Positions 8,512 through 17,781 of a stretch of 64,000 nucleotides of DNA are shown piece by piece. Each line of letters begins with the position of its first letter. Positions within the stretch are counted from its first letter, which is position 1. This DNA comes from Methylophaga sp. (lineage in GTDB: Bacteria; Pseudomonadota; Gammaproteobacteria; Nitrosococcales; Methylophagaceae), in assembly GCA_011053005.1 (NCBI GenBank), contig DRHW01000001.1:49567-113566 (forward strand). Direction: 5' to 3'. The notes under the pieces were generated by a model that ran no database searches, was not told the origin of the DNA, and saw nothing but the letters and a program-made list of their open reading frames with translations. Made by a program: the position numbers and the translations under genes.

Positions 8512-8948
8512 GTTTGTACTCCAAAATAATAAATATCACGATGGTTTTCACATCGGTTTGTTTCTGCCATCTTTTCATTTAAAAGTGATAACAACAGATT
8601 TATCTGCGGGATAGCCGTTATCAGACACCAGCAGATGGATAGATAGTTCCGAATTTAAATGCTATGCCTTTAATTACAATAAAGCAGTCAAATGAATCGC
8701 ATAAAAGCAGTGGCAGCCTAATATAACAAGCATGTGTGTCGATGAGAAAAGGCCAGAATTCTATCACTGTTCAAACAAAAATAATTATCTAATTCAGACT
8801 ACTTCATTGTGTTTTGCTTTACTCAACAAAAACTAATTTAAAGGTAATAAATTGATTAATAAGCTGTTTGACGGTGATGTTGATATTCATTATTCATCGC
8901 AGCAAGCAATAACGTGCTGGATTCTAACAATTGATTAAAAATTGGGAC
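8512..8948. other. Intergenic region upstream of antiporter and tRNA-Val
   Basis: About 440 bases without a supported coding frame, repeat or strong hairpin. It holds the GGAG ribosome site of the antiporter gene (8519-8522) and presumably its promoter. Confidence 0.5.
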
Positions 8949-8975
8949 TTGATTTATCCGCCAAGGCTATATAAA
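8949..8975 (+). promoter_or_regulatory. Probable promoter of tRNA-Val
   Basis: TTGATT (8949-8954) and TATAAA (8970-8975) are separated by 15 bases, followed by a GC-rich discriminator (TGCCGC). The -10 ends 16 bases before the tRNA. The short spacer lowers certainty about the exact -35. Confidence 0.5.
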
Positions 8976-8991
8976 ATGCCGCTTTCTCTTG

Positions 8992-9067
8992 GGGTGGTTA
9001 GCTCAGCTGGGAGAGCATCGCCCTTACAAGGCGAGGGTCACAGGTTCGAACCCTGTACCACCCACCA
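8992..9067 (+). tRNA. tRNA-Val (anticodon TAC)
   Basis: Acceptor GGGTGGT pairs with ACCACCC, the anticodon stem TCGCC/GGCGA encloses CTTACAA, the T-loop is TTCGAAC and CCA is encoded at 9065-9067. All arms pair well. Confidence 0.97.
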
Positions 9068-9156
9068 AGACGACTTCTCACACAGTCTCAAAACATCCTA
9101 AATACCTTTCAAAGTCAAGCACTCGTCGATATACTCATTTGTAACGTATAGATAAC

Positions 9157-9194
9157 AAAAAAGCCGTAATGATTAAGTTCATTACGGCTTTTTT
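9157..9194. terminator. Bidirectional terminator between tRNA-Val and chemoreceptor gene
   Basis: AAAAAAGCCGTAATGA and its complement form a 12-base-pair core stem with A- and T-runs on either side (9157-9194). It can end transcription from the tRNA side and from the leftward chemoreceptor gene. Confidence 0.9.
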
Positions 9195-9250
9195 AAAATG
9201 AATAAAAAATAGTTTATGCCTTGATTTAAGCAATCATTTGATGAATATAA

Positions 9251-10867
9251 TTAAACTTTAAAACGGCCCATTAAACTGGCTAACCCCTCTGATGACACAC
9301 TCACTTGCTGCGATAACTCATCACCTTTTAAAACTAGATTATTAGCATTTTCTGTTTGTTCACTTAATCCATGAATATTTCTACTAATTTCTTCTGCAAC
9401 AAATGATTGCTCCTCTGTTGCAGCGGCTGTTTGGATCGCCATATCATTAACTCTATCTGACGACGTTTGAATCTCTACAAAGACATTACCAGCCTCTTCA
9501 AATGTTACCGCTGTTTCATCAACATTTTTCTTACCTTGATTTATAGCCTTGGCTGATTGAATGACAGAAGCCTGTAGCGCACCGATTATTTTATTAATGT
9601 CATTCGTACTCTGCTGTGTGCGATTAGCAAGCGTTCTTACTTCATCGGCTACTACAGCAAAACCACGGCCATGTTCGCCTGCTCTGGCTGCTTCAATCGC
9701 CGCATTTAATGCAAGTAAATTTGTTTGCTCAGCAACACTACTAATCACCGATAACACCGAAACGATACTATCCGCATTCGCTTTAAGCTCATCAGAGCAA
9801 TTCAATACGCTATTCATATCTTTGATAAGCAAAGCGATTTTTTCATTGGAATGACTCACCACCGTCATGCCTTTTTTGGAGAGCTCAGATGTTTTTTCTG
9901 CTTCTGCTGCGGAATTTGTGGCGACATTAGCCATTTCTAAGTTGGCAGATGCCATTTCCGAGATGGCGACGACAATCGACTCTGTCGCTTCACGAAGTTG
10001 GTGGTTGATTGTTTTTGATTTAACCGATGATTCGGCTAATTGAACAGTTGATAGATTTAATCCCTGTACCTGAGTTAATGATTGCTTGATAATTTGCTGT
10101 AGTTTTTCAACAAAACCATTAAAAGCGATAGCAAGTAGTCCAAATTCATCCTTTGAATTAACCGCAACTCGCGCTGTTAAATCACCATCGCCAGAACTTA
10201 TTTCATTAATCCGGTTGATTAAGCCATTAATATCATCGGTTAGTTTTTTAGGAATCTGATAACTAAAATATAATGCAATTAAAAATACGACGAGAACAAT
10301 ACTTATCGTGATTATAAGTCTTTGTTTAATGTCAGCCTTTGATTGATTATTTATTTCTTCGAACTTCTGAAGTAACACCTCCCCTCCCAGATTCAAAATC
10401 TCCCTCACATTATTAAATGCTTCATTTTCAGCATTTTCAATTTGAGGAAAATCATTATCATTAATATCTGTTTTAAGAAGTACAGCTGAAGTCTCTTGCC
10501 AGGCTGAAAAAGCTTCATCAAAGTTTGGTAACTGGCTTTTTATATCGTCATAATCTGAAATATAGCCAAGGAACTTAGCATAACCTTGCGAGACTTGTTG
10601 TGTATTTTTCTCGCGGTCAATCTCAAGCTCTGCCGTATTTCCACGATTAGCTATAATCATGTTAATAGCTTGTCTAGCTTGATATAAATCTCTATCGGCA
10701 TTCAATATACTTGAATCTGCAGGAACAAAGACATCAGCTTGAATGTTAATCAGGTCGCTCTGTTTTTTTAGCATTAAAGAAAACATCACAAGGGTCACTA
10801 ATAATGCTCCAATCATCAAGGCCATTGGAGCAGAACTTTTTAAACGTATGCTGTTGCTTATGTTCAT
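9251..10867 (-). CDS. Methyl-accepting chemotaxis protein
   Basis: This 538-residue inner-membrane chemoreceptor has a first membrane segment near residues 14-33, a periplasmic helical region (about 34-180, with the spacing of a four-helix-bundle ligand domain), a second membrane segment ([19 protein letters not shown]), a HAMP domain, and a long cytoplasmic coiled coil. The kinase-contact hairpin is near perfect ([32 protein letters not shown]). No CheR-docking NWETF-type pentapeptide is present at the C-terminus (MGRFKV). The ligand is unknown. AGGA lies 9 bases before the ATG. It would signal to CheA through CheW or CheV. Confidence 0.94.
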   Translation of the reverse strand: MNISNSIRLKSSAPMALMIGALLVTLVMFSLMLKKQSDLINIQADVFVPADSSILNADRDLYQARQAINMIIANRGNTAELEIDREKNTQQVSQGYAKFLGYISDYDDIKSQLPNFDEAFSAWQETSAVLLKTDINDNDFPQIENAENEAFNNVREILNLGGEVLLQKFEEINNQSKADIKQRLIITISIVLVVFLIALYFSYQIPKKLTDDINGLINRINEISSGDGDLTARVAVNSKDEFGLLAIAFNGFVEKLQQIIKQSLTQVQGLNLSTVQLAESSVKSKTINHQLREATESIVVAISEMASANLEMANVATNSAAEAEKTSELSKKGMTVVSHSNEKIALLIKDMNSVLNCSDELKANADSIVSVLSVISSVAEQTNLLALNAAIEAARAGEHGRGFAVVADEVRTLANRTQQSTNDINKIIGALQASVIQSAKAINQGKKNVDETAVTFEEAGNVFVEIQTSSDRVNDMAIQTAAATEEQSFVAEEISRNIHGLSEQTENANNLVLKGDELSQQVSVSSEGLASLMGRFKV

Positions 10868-11107
10868 GACATTTTTTCCTAAAATTAACTTAATTAATAC
10901 TTACTTAGTTAACGACAAAAGTGTCACAAACTTGTATAAAAACAGTCTAAAATTTATAAATTAAAAAGATTACTCACAATATAAAGCCAATTATTGCCTT
11001 ACTAAACGGAATTTTTTTCCGCTTTTTACAAATAAGAACTGAATTAACCCTATAATTCACTCAATATCATCTATTTCTTAATATTTATAGTCTTGGATGT
11101 TTTTAAA

Positions 11108-11671
11108 TTAACGTCTAATGCACAATGCCTCTACAATCACTTTGAGCCCTTCAATGGCACGATCAGGATCTTGATCGATTTGTGAACAAATAATAGCGCC
11201 ATCAATAGCTAAAGCTAAAGCATTCGCCGTGCCAACTTTGTTTGCGAATCCATCTAACAGACTCTCAATATGTTTTGTCATGTCCAATTTATGTTGCTGT
11301 GAAATCTTGATGATTTCAGGTATCACTTCACCAAGCTCACCAACACTATTGATAAAGACACATCCACGATATTGTTCAGAGCTAAACCATTCCAGTAAAG
11401 TTGGAATTAAGGCATCAACACGATGCCCGTGACGTTGAATTGATTCAGTGAACCAGTTCATCCAACGTTCATGTCGATAGTTTAAAAAAGCAATAATCAA
11501 ATCATTTTTGCTAGGAAAGTGACGATAGAATGTCGCTTTAGTCACTTTAGCTTGCTTGATTATTCGATCAATGCCCGTCGCCCTAACTCCATCAGCATAA
11601 AATAAATCATGTGCAGTAAGTAAAATCCGTTCGCGGGCAGAAAGGTCATTGTCGTGTGTATTTTTTATCAT
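11108..11671 (-). CDS. TetR-family transcriptional regulator
   Basis: The 187-residue protein has the TetR N-terminal helix-turn-helix (about residues 12-60: [48 protein letters not shown], here quoted only in part as the family signature) and a helical ligand domain. It is divergent from a DUF1348 gene. Two matching palindromes (11683-11698 and 11717-11732) lie in the 85-base gap, one only 12 bases from this gene's ATG, so it very likely represses both itself and its neighbour. No Shine-Dalgarno sequence is obvious. The C-terminal half has [12 protein letters not shown], as in regulators linked to NTF2-like or reductase genes. The inducer is unknown. Confidence 0.88.
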   Translation of the reverse strand: MIKNTHDNDLSARERILLTAHDLFYADGVRATGIDRIIKQAKVTKATFYRHFPSKNDLIIAFLNYRHERWMNWFTESIQRHGHRVDALIPTLLEWFSSEQYRGCVFINSVGELGEVIPEIIKISQQHKLDMTKHIESLLDGFANKVGTANALALAIDGAIICSQIDQDPDRAIEGLKVIVEALCIRR

Positions 11672-11682
11672 GCCGATAATTA

Positions 11683-11698
11683 TAGACAGGTCTGTCTA
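11683..11698. promoter_or_regulatory. Operator palindrome 1 for the TetR regulator
   Basis: TAGACAG-GT-CTGTCTA is a perfect 7+7 palindrome with a two-base centre. It lies between the divergent genes, 12 bases upstream of the regulator's start codon. Confidence 0.8.
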
Positions 11699-11716
11699 CC
11701 TTAGCTACAATTCAGG

Positions 11717-11732
11717 TAGACAGACCTGTCTA
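11717..11732. promoter_or_regulatory. Operator palindrome 2 for the TetR regulator
   Basis: TAGACAG-AC-CTGTCTA repeats the same half sites as operator 1, with centres 34 bases apart (about three helical turns). It lies 24 bases before the DUF1348 start codon. Together the two sites also form one long inverted repeat. Confidence 0.8.
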
Positions 11733-11756
11733 CTAATTTTGTTTTTGGAGAGTATT

Positions 11757-12224
11757 ATGGAATCAAAACCACCCTTGCCACCTTTCACTCTTGAAACAGC
11801 TATTAAAAAAATTCGTATGGCTGAGGATGCCTGGAATAGCCGTGACGCCGAACGCGTATCACTTGTTTATACCGAAGATACTTATTGGCGTAATCGTGCA
11901 GAATTTATCAGTGGCCGCCAACAAGTGAAAGAATTTCTAACCAAAAAATGGCAAAAAGAGCATGATTATCGGCTAATAAAAGAATTGTGGGCATATGACG
12001 ACAATCATATTGCCGTGAGATTCGCGTATGAATGGCATGATGATTTAGGCCAATGGTATCGCTCATACGGTAATGAAAATTGGGAGTTTACACCGCAAGG
12101 TTTGATGCAACGACGTTTTGCGAGTATTAATGATCTGGCTATAGATGAAGCGGAACGAAAATTATTTTGGCCTTTTGGTACACGCCCTGAAGATAGTCCA
12201 AGCTTAAGTGATTTAGGTCTATAA
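11757..12224 (+). CDS. DUF1348 family protein (NTF2-like fold)
   Basis: The 155-residue protein reads [20 protein letters not shown], then [22 protein letters not shown], and later [12 protein letters not shown] and [14 protein letters not shown]. These match the DUF1348/SnoaL-like small-protein family, which folds as a nuclear-transport-factor-2 cone; the molecular function is not established. It is soluble, with no signal peptide. TTGGAG six bases before the ATG at 11757 decides the start over an upstream in-frame ATG at 11649. The twin operators upstream suggest control by the divergent TetR protein, possibly as a response to a reactive or toxic small molecule. Confidence 0.85.
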   Translation: MESKPPLPPFTLETAIKKIRMAEDAWNSRDAERVSLVYTEDTYWRNRAEFISGRQQVKEFLTKKWQKEHDYRLIKELWAYDDNHIAVRFAYEWHDDLGQWYRSYGNENWEFTPQGLMQRRFASINDLAIDEAERKLFWPFGTRPEDSPSLSDLGL

Positions 12225-12290
12225 CAATATATCAAACTTAAACAACAGATGACTTAATTGGTACATAAGTTTGAGTGCTCAAATAAAATT

Positions 12291-12321
12291 AGGGCTGCAT
12301 CCATTTACGAATAACAGCCCT
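12291..12321 (-). terminator. Probable terminator of the spy-like gene
   Basis: AGGGCTG (12291-12297) pairs with CAGCCCT (12315-12321); read leftward the stem is followed by AATTTTATTT. It lies 33 bases past the stop codon of the leftward Spy-like gene. Confidence 0.5.
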
Positions 12322-12353
12322 CGATTAAGTGCTAAGTTAACTATTAAGAGCGA

Positions 12354-12692
12354 CTACTTATGAGCACCATCCTTATGATTGCGATCAGAGCAGTGGCTTT
12401 TTTTGGCGTTCTTTTGTTGCTCCAATTGTTTTTTTTGCTCATCAGTTAGATAACTTTCTATTTTCTTTTTGTTTTCTTCACGCAGTGCTGAGATTTTTTC
12501 AAACTCATCTTTTTTAACCGCGGTAATGTTCGTTTTTTGTTCTTCCGTCAAATTAAGGTTTTTTGCCATACGCTCAACCATTTGTTCTGGGTTGTGGCGT
12601 GGTTGTTTCGGAACATTATCACCTGCACGTAGAGCATTTGATGAAAGAAGTAATGTTGATGCAATCAATGCTGCTGTAAGTATGCGTTTCAT
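12354..12692 (-). CDS. Spy/CpxP-like periplasmic protein (LTxxQ family)
   Basis: This 112-residue protein has a signal peptide (MKRILTAALIASTLLLSSNALRA) and a charged helical mature part with two LTxxQ-type motifs: LNLTEEQKTNITAVKK and YLTDEQKKQLEQQ. Spy and CpxP are periplasmic ATP-independent chaperones or stress sensors that respond to envelope damage. The C-terminus (HCSDRNHKDGAHK) is rich in His and Cys and could bind metal. It lies 104 bases downstream of the response-regulator gene of a BaeSR-like pair on the same strand. In enteric bacteria BaeSR activates spy, so a matching regulatory link is plausible here. The gap upstream contains TTGCA repeats and a promoter-like TATAGT. Confidence 0.82.
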   Translation of the reverse strand: MKRILTAALIASTLLLSSNALRAGDNVPKQPRHNPEQMVERMAKNLNLTEEQKTNITAVKKDEFEKISALREENKKKIESYLTDEQKKQLEQQKNAKKSHCSDRNHKDGAHK

Positions 12693-12796
12693 TTTGAAGC
12701 CTCTTAGTTATTGATAGTCCAGTGATTGTTTTCACTGTTGGGTTCACTATACGAGTGCAATGTGCAAACAATATGCAAGGAGCTAGCAACAATATG

Positions 12797-13519
12797 TCAT
12801 TCGTTATTTTTTTCAACAATGTCATAACGATAACCAGCACCATAGACTGAATGTATAAATTCATAGCTAGGAAAATAGTCACTTAAACGTTTTCTCAATT
12901 TTTTAATATGACTATCAATCGTACGATCGCTGACAATACGATTATCTTTATACATGTTGTCCATAAGATGGTCGCGCGAGTAGATTCTGCCCGGCTCTTT
13001 TGCCATCGTCGTTAATAATTGAAATTCAACCGAGGTCAGTTCACACACTTTATCGCCCACTTTTATTTGCTGGCGATGTGGATCTAGCTCGATTAGTTGC
13101 GTTTTATTTGATTGTTCAGAATTGAGATGAATAAGATTTGGTTCAGTAGCCGTATTTAGCCGGCGAAATATCGCTTTAACTCTAGCGACTACTTCTCTGG
13201 GACTAAACGGTTTGCAAATATAATCATCCGCGCCCAATTCAAGACCAAGCAACCGATCAATTTCATCGACACGTGCTGTCACCATTATGATCGGCACATT
13301 AGAAAATTGGCGGATCTCTTTACACAATGTCAGGCCATCTTTTCCTGGCAACATGACATCTAAAATAACCAGTGACGGTGGATTATTGCTGATCCAATCA
13401 ATCACTTCATCGCCATGATGAATAAGATGACAGTCAAAACCTGACTGCTGCAAATAGTCATTCATTAAACTGGCGAGTTTTAGTTCATCTTCAACAATCA
13501 GTATCGGTGTTTGAGTCAT
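12797..13519 (-). CDS. OmpR/BaeR-like response regulator
   Basis: The 240-residue protein has a receiver domain (residues 5-118; acidic pair E10/D11, phospho-acceptor D54 in ILDVMLPGKDG, T81, K103) and a winged-helix DNA-binding domain (about 140-235, with VCELTSVEFQLL and DRTIDSHIKKLRKRL). This is the OmpR/PhoB class, closest in style to BaeR. AAGGTG precedes the ATG. It starts 13 bases after the histidine kinase stop, so the two form one operon. The Spy-like gene downstream is a probable target. Confidence 0.92.
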   Translation of the reverse strand: MTQTPILIVEDELKLASLMNDYLQQSGFDCHLIHHGDEVIDWISNNPPSLVILDVMLPGKDGLTLCKEIRQFSNVPIIMVTARVDEIDRLLGLELGADDYICKPFSPREVVARVKAIFRRLNTATEPNLIHLNSEQSNKTQLIELDPHRQQIKVGDKVCELTSVEFQLLTTMAKEPGRIYSRDHLMDNMYKDNRIVSDRTIDSHIKKLRKRLSDYFPSYEFIHSVYGAGYRYDIVEKNNE

Positions 13520-13532
13520 ATTCTGTTACACC

Positions 13533-14954
13533 TTAAACGGGAAATTGCACATGAATGGCTACGCCGCCCAATGATGAATGTGACGCTGACACCGTGCCGC
13601 CATGTCCTTCAACAATGCGTTTGCAAATAGCTAAACCAAGACCTGAACCGCCGGTTTCACGGTTTCGTGATTGTTCTGTTCGATACAGATGATCAAATAA
13701 TTGTTTTAAAGCATCATCGGGCACACCTGGTGCCGAATCTTCCACCAGCAATCTAATTGCATGTTCATCTTGATGAAGTGACACATGGATCTTTCCACCA
13801 TGATCGGTATAACGCTCAGCATTAGTGAATAAGTTATCTAATAATTGATTAATCCGCGTGCTATCAGCCCAAAATATAACGGGTGCAATAGAGTCAAAAC
13901 TCACATTCAGATCATGTTCATTAAAAATTGATTGATAGGCCTGTAATTTATTTTGAATCAAACCCGTTAAATCAATATTGCTTTTACGATAACTTAAACC
14001 ACCGATATCGGCTTTGCTTAACTCATAAAGATCATTGACCAATTTCGTGAGATGGTCGACTTCTTCTTTCATTGATTGAATGCCATCTTGCGATATAGTT
14101 CTAACACCATCCAACATCGCTTCAATTTCGCCGCTTAATATTGCCAAAGGTGTGCGTAATTCATGTGATGTATCGGCCAGCCATCGTTTGCGTGAACTTT
14201 CATTTTGTTCCAATGTACGTGCCAGCTCATTAAAATCTCGGGCCAATTGACCTAGTTCATCATTACGTTTGCTCGGAAGTTTTAAGGTATATTTGCCTTG
14301 CGTTAATTGATTAGTGCCTGCCGTTAATTTTTCAATGGGTCTAACAAAATGACGCGCTAACGGAAAAGCAATAATGCCAGCAAGCGCTATAACAATAAGG
14401 CTCATCAACCAAAATGCATGACGTTGCTGTTCTATAAATAGTAATTCAAAACCTTCTGAAATCTTTTCACGTTGTGGAATAGATACCCAACCCACCGTTT
14501 TGCCTTGCCAATCAATTGCAATTTTTATGCGATCTTTAGCTCGAGGTTTGATTGCAACAACGACATTGCCACGAATATCTATAATCGCAATATCTGGACG
14601 TCGATTTTGAGGGCGTATCATTTCTGGCGGTAAATCGTTTTTTTTTGCATCAGGACAGTCATCGCCTTCATTCTGTTCACAACGATCGTCATGACGACGA
14701 ACTAACAAATTCTCAAACATGACTTGGCGTAACACATTGGGATTATTTTGCAGCCAACGCCAACTTTTATTTTCACCATATTGTGCTGCCAGATCGAGTA
14801 GCATCGGCTGAATTTTTTCAACTTCACGCTTATTGATATAATCAACCATGCCACGACCAACGCTCCATTGCATCAGCATAACGAGAATGACGACGGCGAT
14901 AATGCTGGTAATGAGCAAGGATAAAAATAATTTATTTTGAATACGCACTGCCAC
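13533..14954 (-). CDS. BaeS-like membrane sensor histidine kinase
   Basis: The 473-residue kinase has a membrane segment at about 9-30, a periplasmic sensor (31-178, with an acidic, Cys-containing patch RCEQNEGDDCPDAKKND), a second membrane segment (about 182-201), HAMP (about 202-255), a HisKA box with H264 (DTSHELRTPLAIL) and a HATPase domain (N-box NLFTNAERY; G-boxes SAPGVPDD and GGSGLGLAI). It should autophosphorylate at H264 and pass phosphate to D54 of the adjacent regulator. The start is a GTG with no strong ribosome site. The paired cysteines in the sensor could respond to metal or redox stress, which is inference. Confidence 0.92.
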   Translation of the reverse strand: MAVRIQNKLFLSLLITSIIAVVILVMLMQWSVGRGMVDYINKREVEKIQPMLLDLAAQYGENKSWRWLQNNPNVLRQVMFENLLVRRHDDRCEQNEGDDCPDAKKNDLPPEMIRPQNRRPDIAIIDIRGNVVVAIKPRAKDRIKIAIDWQGKTVGWVSIPQREKISEGFELLFIEQQRHAFWLMSLIVIALAGIIAFPLARHFVRPIEKLTAGTNQLTQGKYTLKLPSKRNDELGQLARDFNELARTLEQNESSRKRWLADTSHELRTPLAILSGEIEAMLDGVRTISQDGIQSMKEEVDHLTKLVNDLYELSKADIGGLSYRKSNIDLTGLIQNKLQAYQSIFNEHDLNVSFDSIAPVIFWADSTRINQLLDNLFTNAERYTDHGGKIHVSLHQDEHAIRLLVEDSAPGVPDDALKQLFDHLYRTEQSRNRETGGSGLGLAICKRIVEGHGGTVSASHSSLGGVAIHVQFPV

Positions 14955-15131
14955 ATTCTCATTTAAATTTAGAAAGCAAGATTAGCGTTAATTGCTTTAA
15001 CTAGCCACAAGACAAGTGTTTTTTCCTTATTTTTTGCACAATCATTTTGAACAACACTTAAGTTTTTAAAATTAAACCATATGCTCTTTAATCATTCATC
15101 AAACAGGTGATATCCGAAGCGATATTAAAAT

Positions 15132-15764
15132 TTAGGGTGCAAGTCGATTAATAAGCCATTGACCCTCTACTTTTTCATAAATAAAGCGGTCATGAAGTCG
15201 ATTATCTCTACCTTGCCAAAATTCGATAGTCTGTGGCACCACACGATAACCTCCCCAAAAATCAGGCAAAGGCACTTCCTGATTTTTAAACTTATTTTTC
15301 ATCGCTTCGAACTGATCAAGCAATAATTGCCGAGAAGAGACATGGCTAGACTGTTGTGATGCCCAAGCGCCTAACTGTGACTCTTTTGGTCTGCTGGCAA
15401 AATATTTAATCGAGTCAAGCGTAGACACTTTTTCAGCTCGTCCGGTTATTTTGACTTGCCTTTCAAGGGGCAACCAAGGAAATAATAAAGCGACGTGTGT
15501 GTTTATTGCGATCTGTTTCGCTTTTGTCGAACCATAATTGGTAAAAAAAACAAAGCCTTGATGATCAAAATATTTCAATAATACGGTGCGTAAAGTAACT
15601 TCTGTACCATTGGAAGTTGCCAAACTCATTGCGCTTGGTTCAATAACATTTTCTTGTTCTGCCTGTTTAAACCATAATTCAAATTGTTTAAAAGGATCAT
15701 CGCTCAGTTCTAATCGGCTTAACCCTTTTTTTAAAAATTGATTGTGATGATGCGATAAATCCAT
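15132..15764 (-). CDS. pdxH: Pyridoxamine 5'-phosphate oxidase
   Basis: PdxH oxidises pyridoxine or pyridoxamine 5'-phosphate to pyridoxal phosphate using FMN and oxygen in the cytoplasm. The 210-residue length is normal. Family signatures are present: [75 protein letters not shown] and the conserved ending RLAP. AGGA lies 10 bases before the ATG. It is a lone gene, divergent from the cytochrome bd operon. Confidence 0.96.
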   Translation of the reverse strand: MDLSHHHNQFLKKGLSRLELSDDPFKQFELWFKQAEQENVIEPSAMSLATSNGTEVTLRTVLLKYFDHQGFVFFTNYGSTKAKQIAINTHVALLFPWLPLERQVKITGRAEKVSTLDSIKYFASRPKESQLGAWASQQSSHVSSRQLLLDQFEAMKNKFKNQEVPLPDFWGGYRVVPQTIEFWQGRDNRLHDRFIYEKVEGQWLINRLAP

Positions 15765-15899
15765 AATTAAGTTGTCCTATCGTTATAAATTAATTTTTTA
15801 CACATTTTTTTTTAGTTCGAGGTGTACAATATTCGGGCTAGACTTAAAATAATGAGACCCATCGCTGATAATGACAACTCGGACTTTATCGATAAAAGC

Positions 15900-15928
15900 A
15901 TGTTCTAAATTCTACGATAGAATGAACA
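15900..15928. repeat. Inverted repeat upstream of the cyd operon
   Basis: ATGTTC and ATTCTA pair with TAGAAT and GAACAT around a CGA loop, giving 12 base pairs with one three-base bulge. It lies 111 bases before cydP and could be an operator or a structured leader element. It does not match the FNR consensus TTGAT-N4-ATCAA. Confidence 0.4.
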
Positions 15929-16039
15929 TTGCCTGCTTTAAAGCTTTAGCCTCACTTCAAAAAAACGTTAAAATCACACCACTCAATACTGCTCTGAATT
16001 ATCATAATAAATTCATTTTGCTAGCAGCGTATTAATACA

Positions 16040-16216
16040 ATGAAACTCATTCACGATAAAATATTACTCCGCGAAATAATCCTAATCTTATTTATAAAAT
16101 CCATTCTATTATTTGTTATTTGGCACAACTTTTTTAGTGATCCCCCCCCACCCGTGACAGCTGAAACTATTGCAGAGAAATTTATTAGCGATAGTACATT
16201 AGGAGAAAACCCTTGA
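16040..16216 (+). CDS. cydP: CydP, putative small subunit of cytochrome bd oxidase
   Basis: A 58-residue protein begins [18 protein letters not shown], has one membrane helix (about residues 11-30, followed by WHNFFS) and a PPPPV segment, then a short periplasmic or cytoplasmic tail. The basic start, the (L)RE motif, single helix and FFS-PPPPV pattern match the small CydP family encoded just before cydA in many gammaproteobacteria. Its TGA stop overlaps the TTG start of cydA (TTGA), so translation is probably coupled. It was missed by the length cut-off of ordinary ORF calling. The function in oxidase assembly or stability is inferred. Confidence 0.75.
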   Translation: MKLIHDKILLREIILILFIKSILLFVIWHNFFSDPPPPVTAETIAEKFISDSTLGENP

Positions 16217-17769
16217 TTTCTGAACATCTGGTCGATATATCGCGCCTACAGTTTGCCATTACGGCTCTATTCCACTTCCTCTTTGTGCCTCTCACGCTGG
16301 GTCTGGCTTGGATATTAGTCATCATGGAATCAGTGTATGTGATGACCGGTAAACAAATTTATAAAGATATGACAAAATTTTGGGGGAAATTGTTCGGTAT
16401 CAATTTCGCGTTAGGTGTGACAACAGGTCTCACCATGGAATTTCAATTTGGTACCAATTGGGCCTATTACTCGCATTATGTTGGTGATGTTTTTGGGGCA
16501 CCGCTTGCCATTGAAGGCATGATGGCCTTTATGCTCGAATCAACCTTTGTGGGGATGTTCTTCCTCGGTTGGGATCGCCTGAGCAAACAACAACATCTAA
16601 TGGTCACTTTCCTCGTTGCATTAGGCTCAAACATGTCGGCCTTATGGATTCTAATTGCTAACGCGTGGATGCAAAATCCGATTGGCGCTGAGTTTAATTA
16701 TGAAACCATGCGTATGGAAATGACTAACTTTGCTCAAGTAATATTCAACCCTGTTGCACAAGTTAAGTTTATTCATACCGTTGCAGCAGGTTACGTCACT
16801 GGCGCAATGTTTGTATTAAGTATCAGTGCTTATTACTTATTAAAAGGTCGTGATATTCAGTTTGCTCGACGTTCATTTGCTGTAGCTGCTGGTTTTGGTG
16901 TTGCTTCAATCTTTTCGGTCATTTTACTGGGTGACGAAAGTGGCTATGAAGTGGGCGACGTTCAAAAAACCAAACTTGCTGCAATAGAAGCAGAATGGCA
17001 TACCGAAGCACCACCAGCGGCATTTACTTTGTTTGGTTTACCCAATCAAGAAACGATGGAAACTGATTACGCCGTTAAAATTCCTTATTTAATGGGTATC
17101 ATCGCGACACGTTCATTGGATACACCTGTAATGGGGATCCGCGACATTATCGTTCAAGATGAGATTCGTATTCGTAACGGTATGATCGCTTATGGATTAT
17201 TAGAAAAACTTCGTCATGGTCAAAAAGATGAAGCGACAATACAACAATTTGACGCGGTGAAAAAAGACTTAGGGTACGGATTATTATTGAAGAAATACAC
17301 CAATGATGTGACTGATGCCACTGAAGAACAAATAAAAATGGCGGCACGTGACACGATTCCTCATGTTGCAGCAATTTTTTGGAGTTTCCGCGTGATGGTG
17401 GCGTGTGGATTCACGATGTTAATCATCTTCCTACTTTCGTTTTATTATTGTGCTAAACGTCAAGAATATAAAAAACGTTGGTTATTACGTGCTGCTTTAT
17501 TCGCCTTGCCACTACCATGGATCGCGGCAGAAACAGGCTGGGTAGTTGCCGAAATGGGTCGCCAACCGTGGACAATTAGTGGTATTTTACCGACACATTT
17601 ATCAGCATCATCATTATCGTATGATACTGTTTTTAATAGTCTTACTGCTTTTATCGTTTTTTACAGTCTGCTCTTTATCATTGAAATGTATTTGATGATA
17701 CGTTTCGCTCGTCTCGGGCCAAGTAGCTTACATACAGGTCGTTACCACTATGAAAAGAATCACGGTTAA
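16213..17769 (+). CDS. cydA: Cytochrome bd ubiquinol oxidase subunit I
   Basis: CydA binds hemes b558, b595 and d and oxidises ubiquinol with oxygen as acceptor at the inner membrane. At 518 residues it matches the long Q-loop form. The axial heme ligands H21 (ALFHFLF) and H188 ([10 protein letters not shown]), the proton-path glutamates E101 and E109 ([11 protein letters not shown]) and the [12 protein letters not shown] signature are present. The start is TTG at 16213 with AGGAG eight bases before it, overlapping the cydP stop. cydB follows 12 bases downstream. This high-affinity oxidase suits growth at low oxygen or under respiratory stress. Confidence 0.97.
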   Translation: MISEHLVDISRLQFAITALFHFLFVPLTLGLAWILVIMESVYVMTGKQIYKDMTKFWGKLFGINFALGVTTGLTMEFQFGTNWAYYSHYVGDVFGAPLAIEGMMAFMLESTFVGMFFLGWDRLSKQQHLMVTFLVALGSNMSALWILIANAWMQNPIGAEFNYETMRMEMTNFAQVIFNPVAQVKFIHTVAAGYVTGAMFVLSISAYYLLKGRDIQFARRSFAVAAGFGVASIFSVILLGDESGYEVGDVQKTKLAAIEAEWHTEAPPAAFTLFGLPNQETMETDYAVKIPYLMGIIATRSLDTPVMGIRDIIVQDEIRIRNGMIAYGLLEKLRHGQKDEATIQQFDAVKKDLGYGLLLKKYTNDVTDATEEQIKMAARDTIPHVAAIFWSFRVMVACGFTMLIIFLLSFYYCAKRQEYKKRWLLRAALFALPLPWIAAETGWVVAEMGRQPWTISGILPTHLSASSLSYDTVFNSLTAFIVFYSLLFIIEMYLMIRFARLGPSSLHTGRYHYEKNHG

Positions 17770-17781
17770 AGGGACAGAAAA

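Noticed and set aside
11008..11027. Hairpin CGGAA/TTCCG followed by CTTTTTA on the plus strand
   Set aside because: It would terminate rightward transcription, but no rightward gene lies upstream; the stem has only five pairs.
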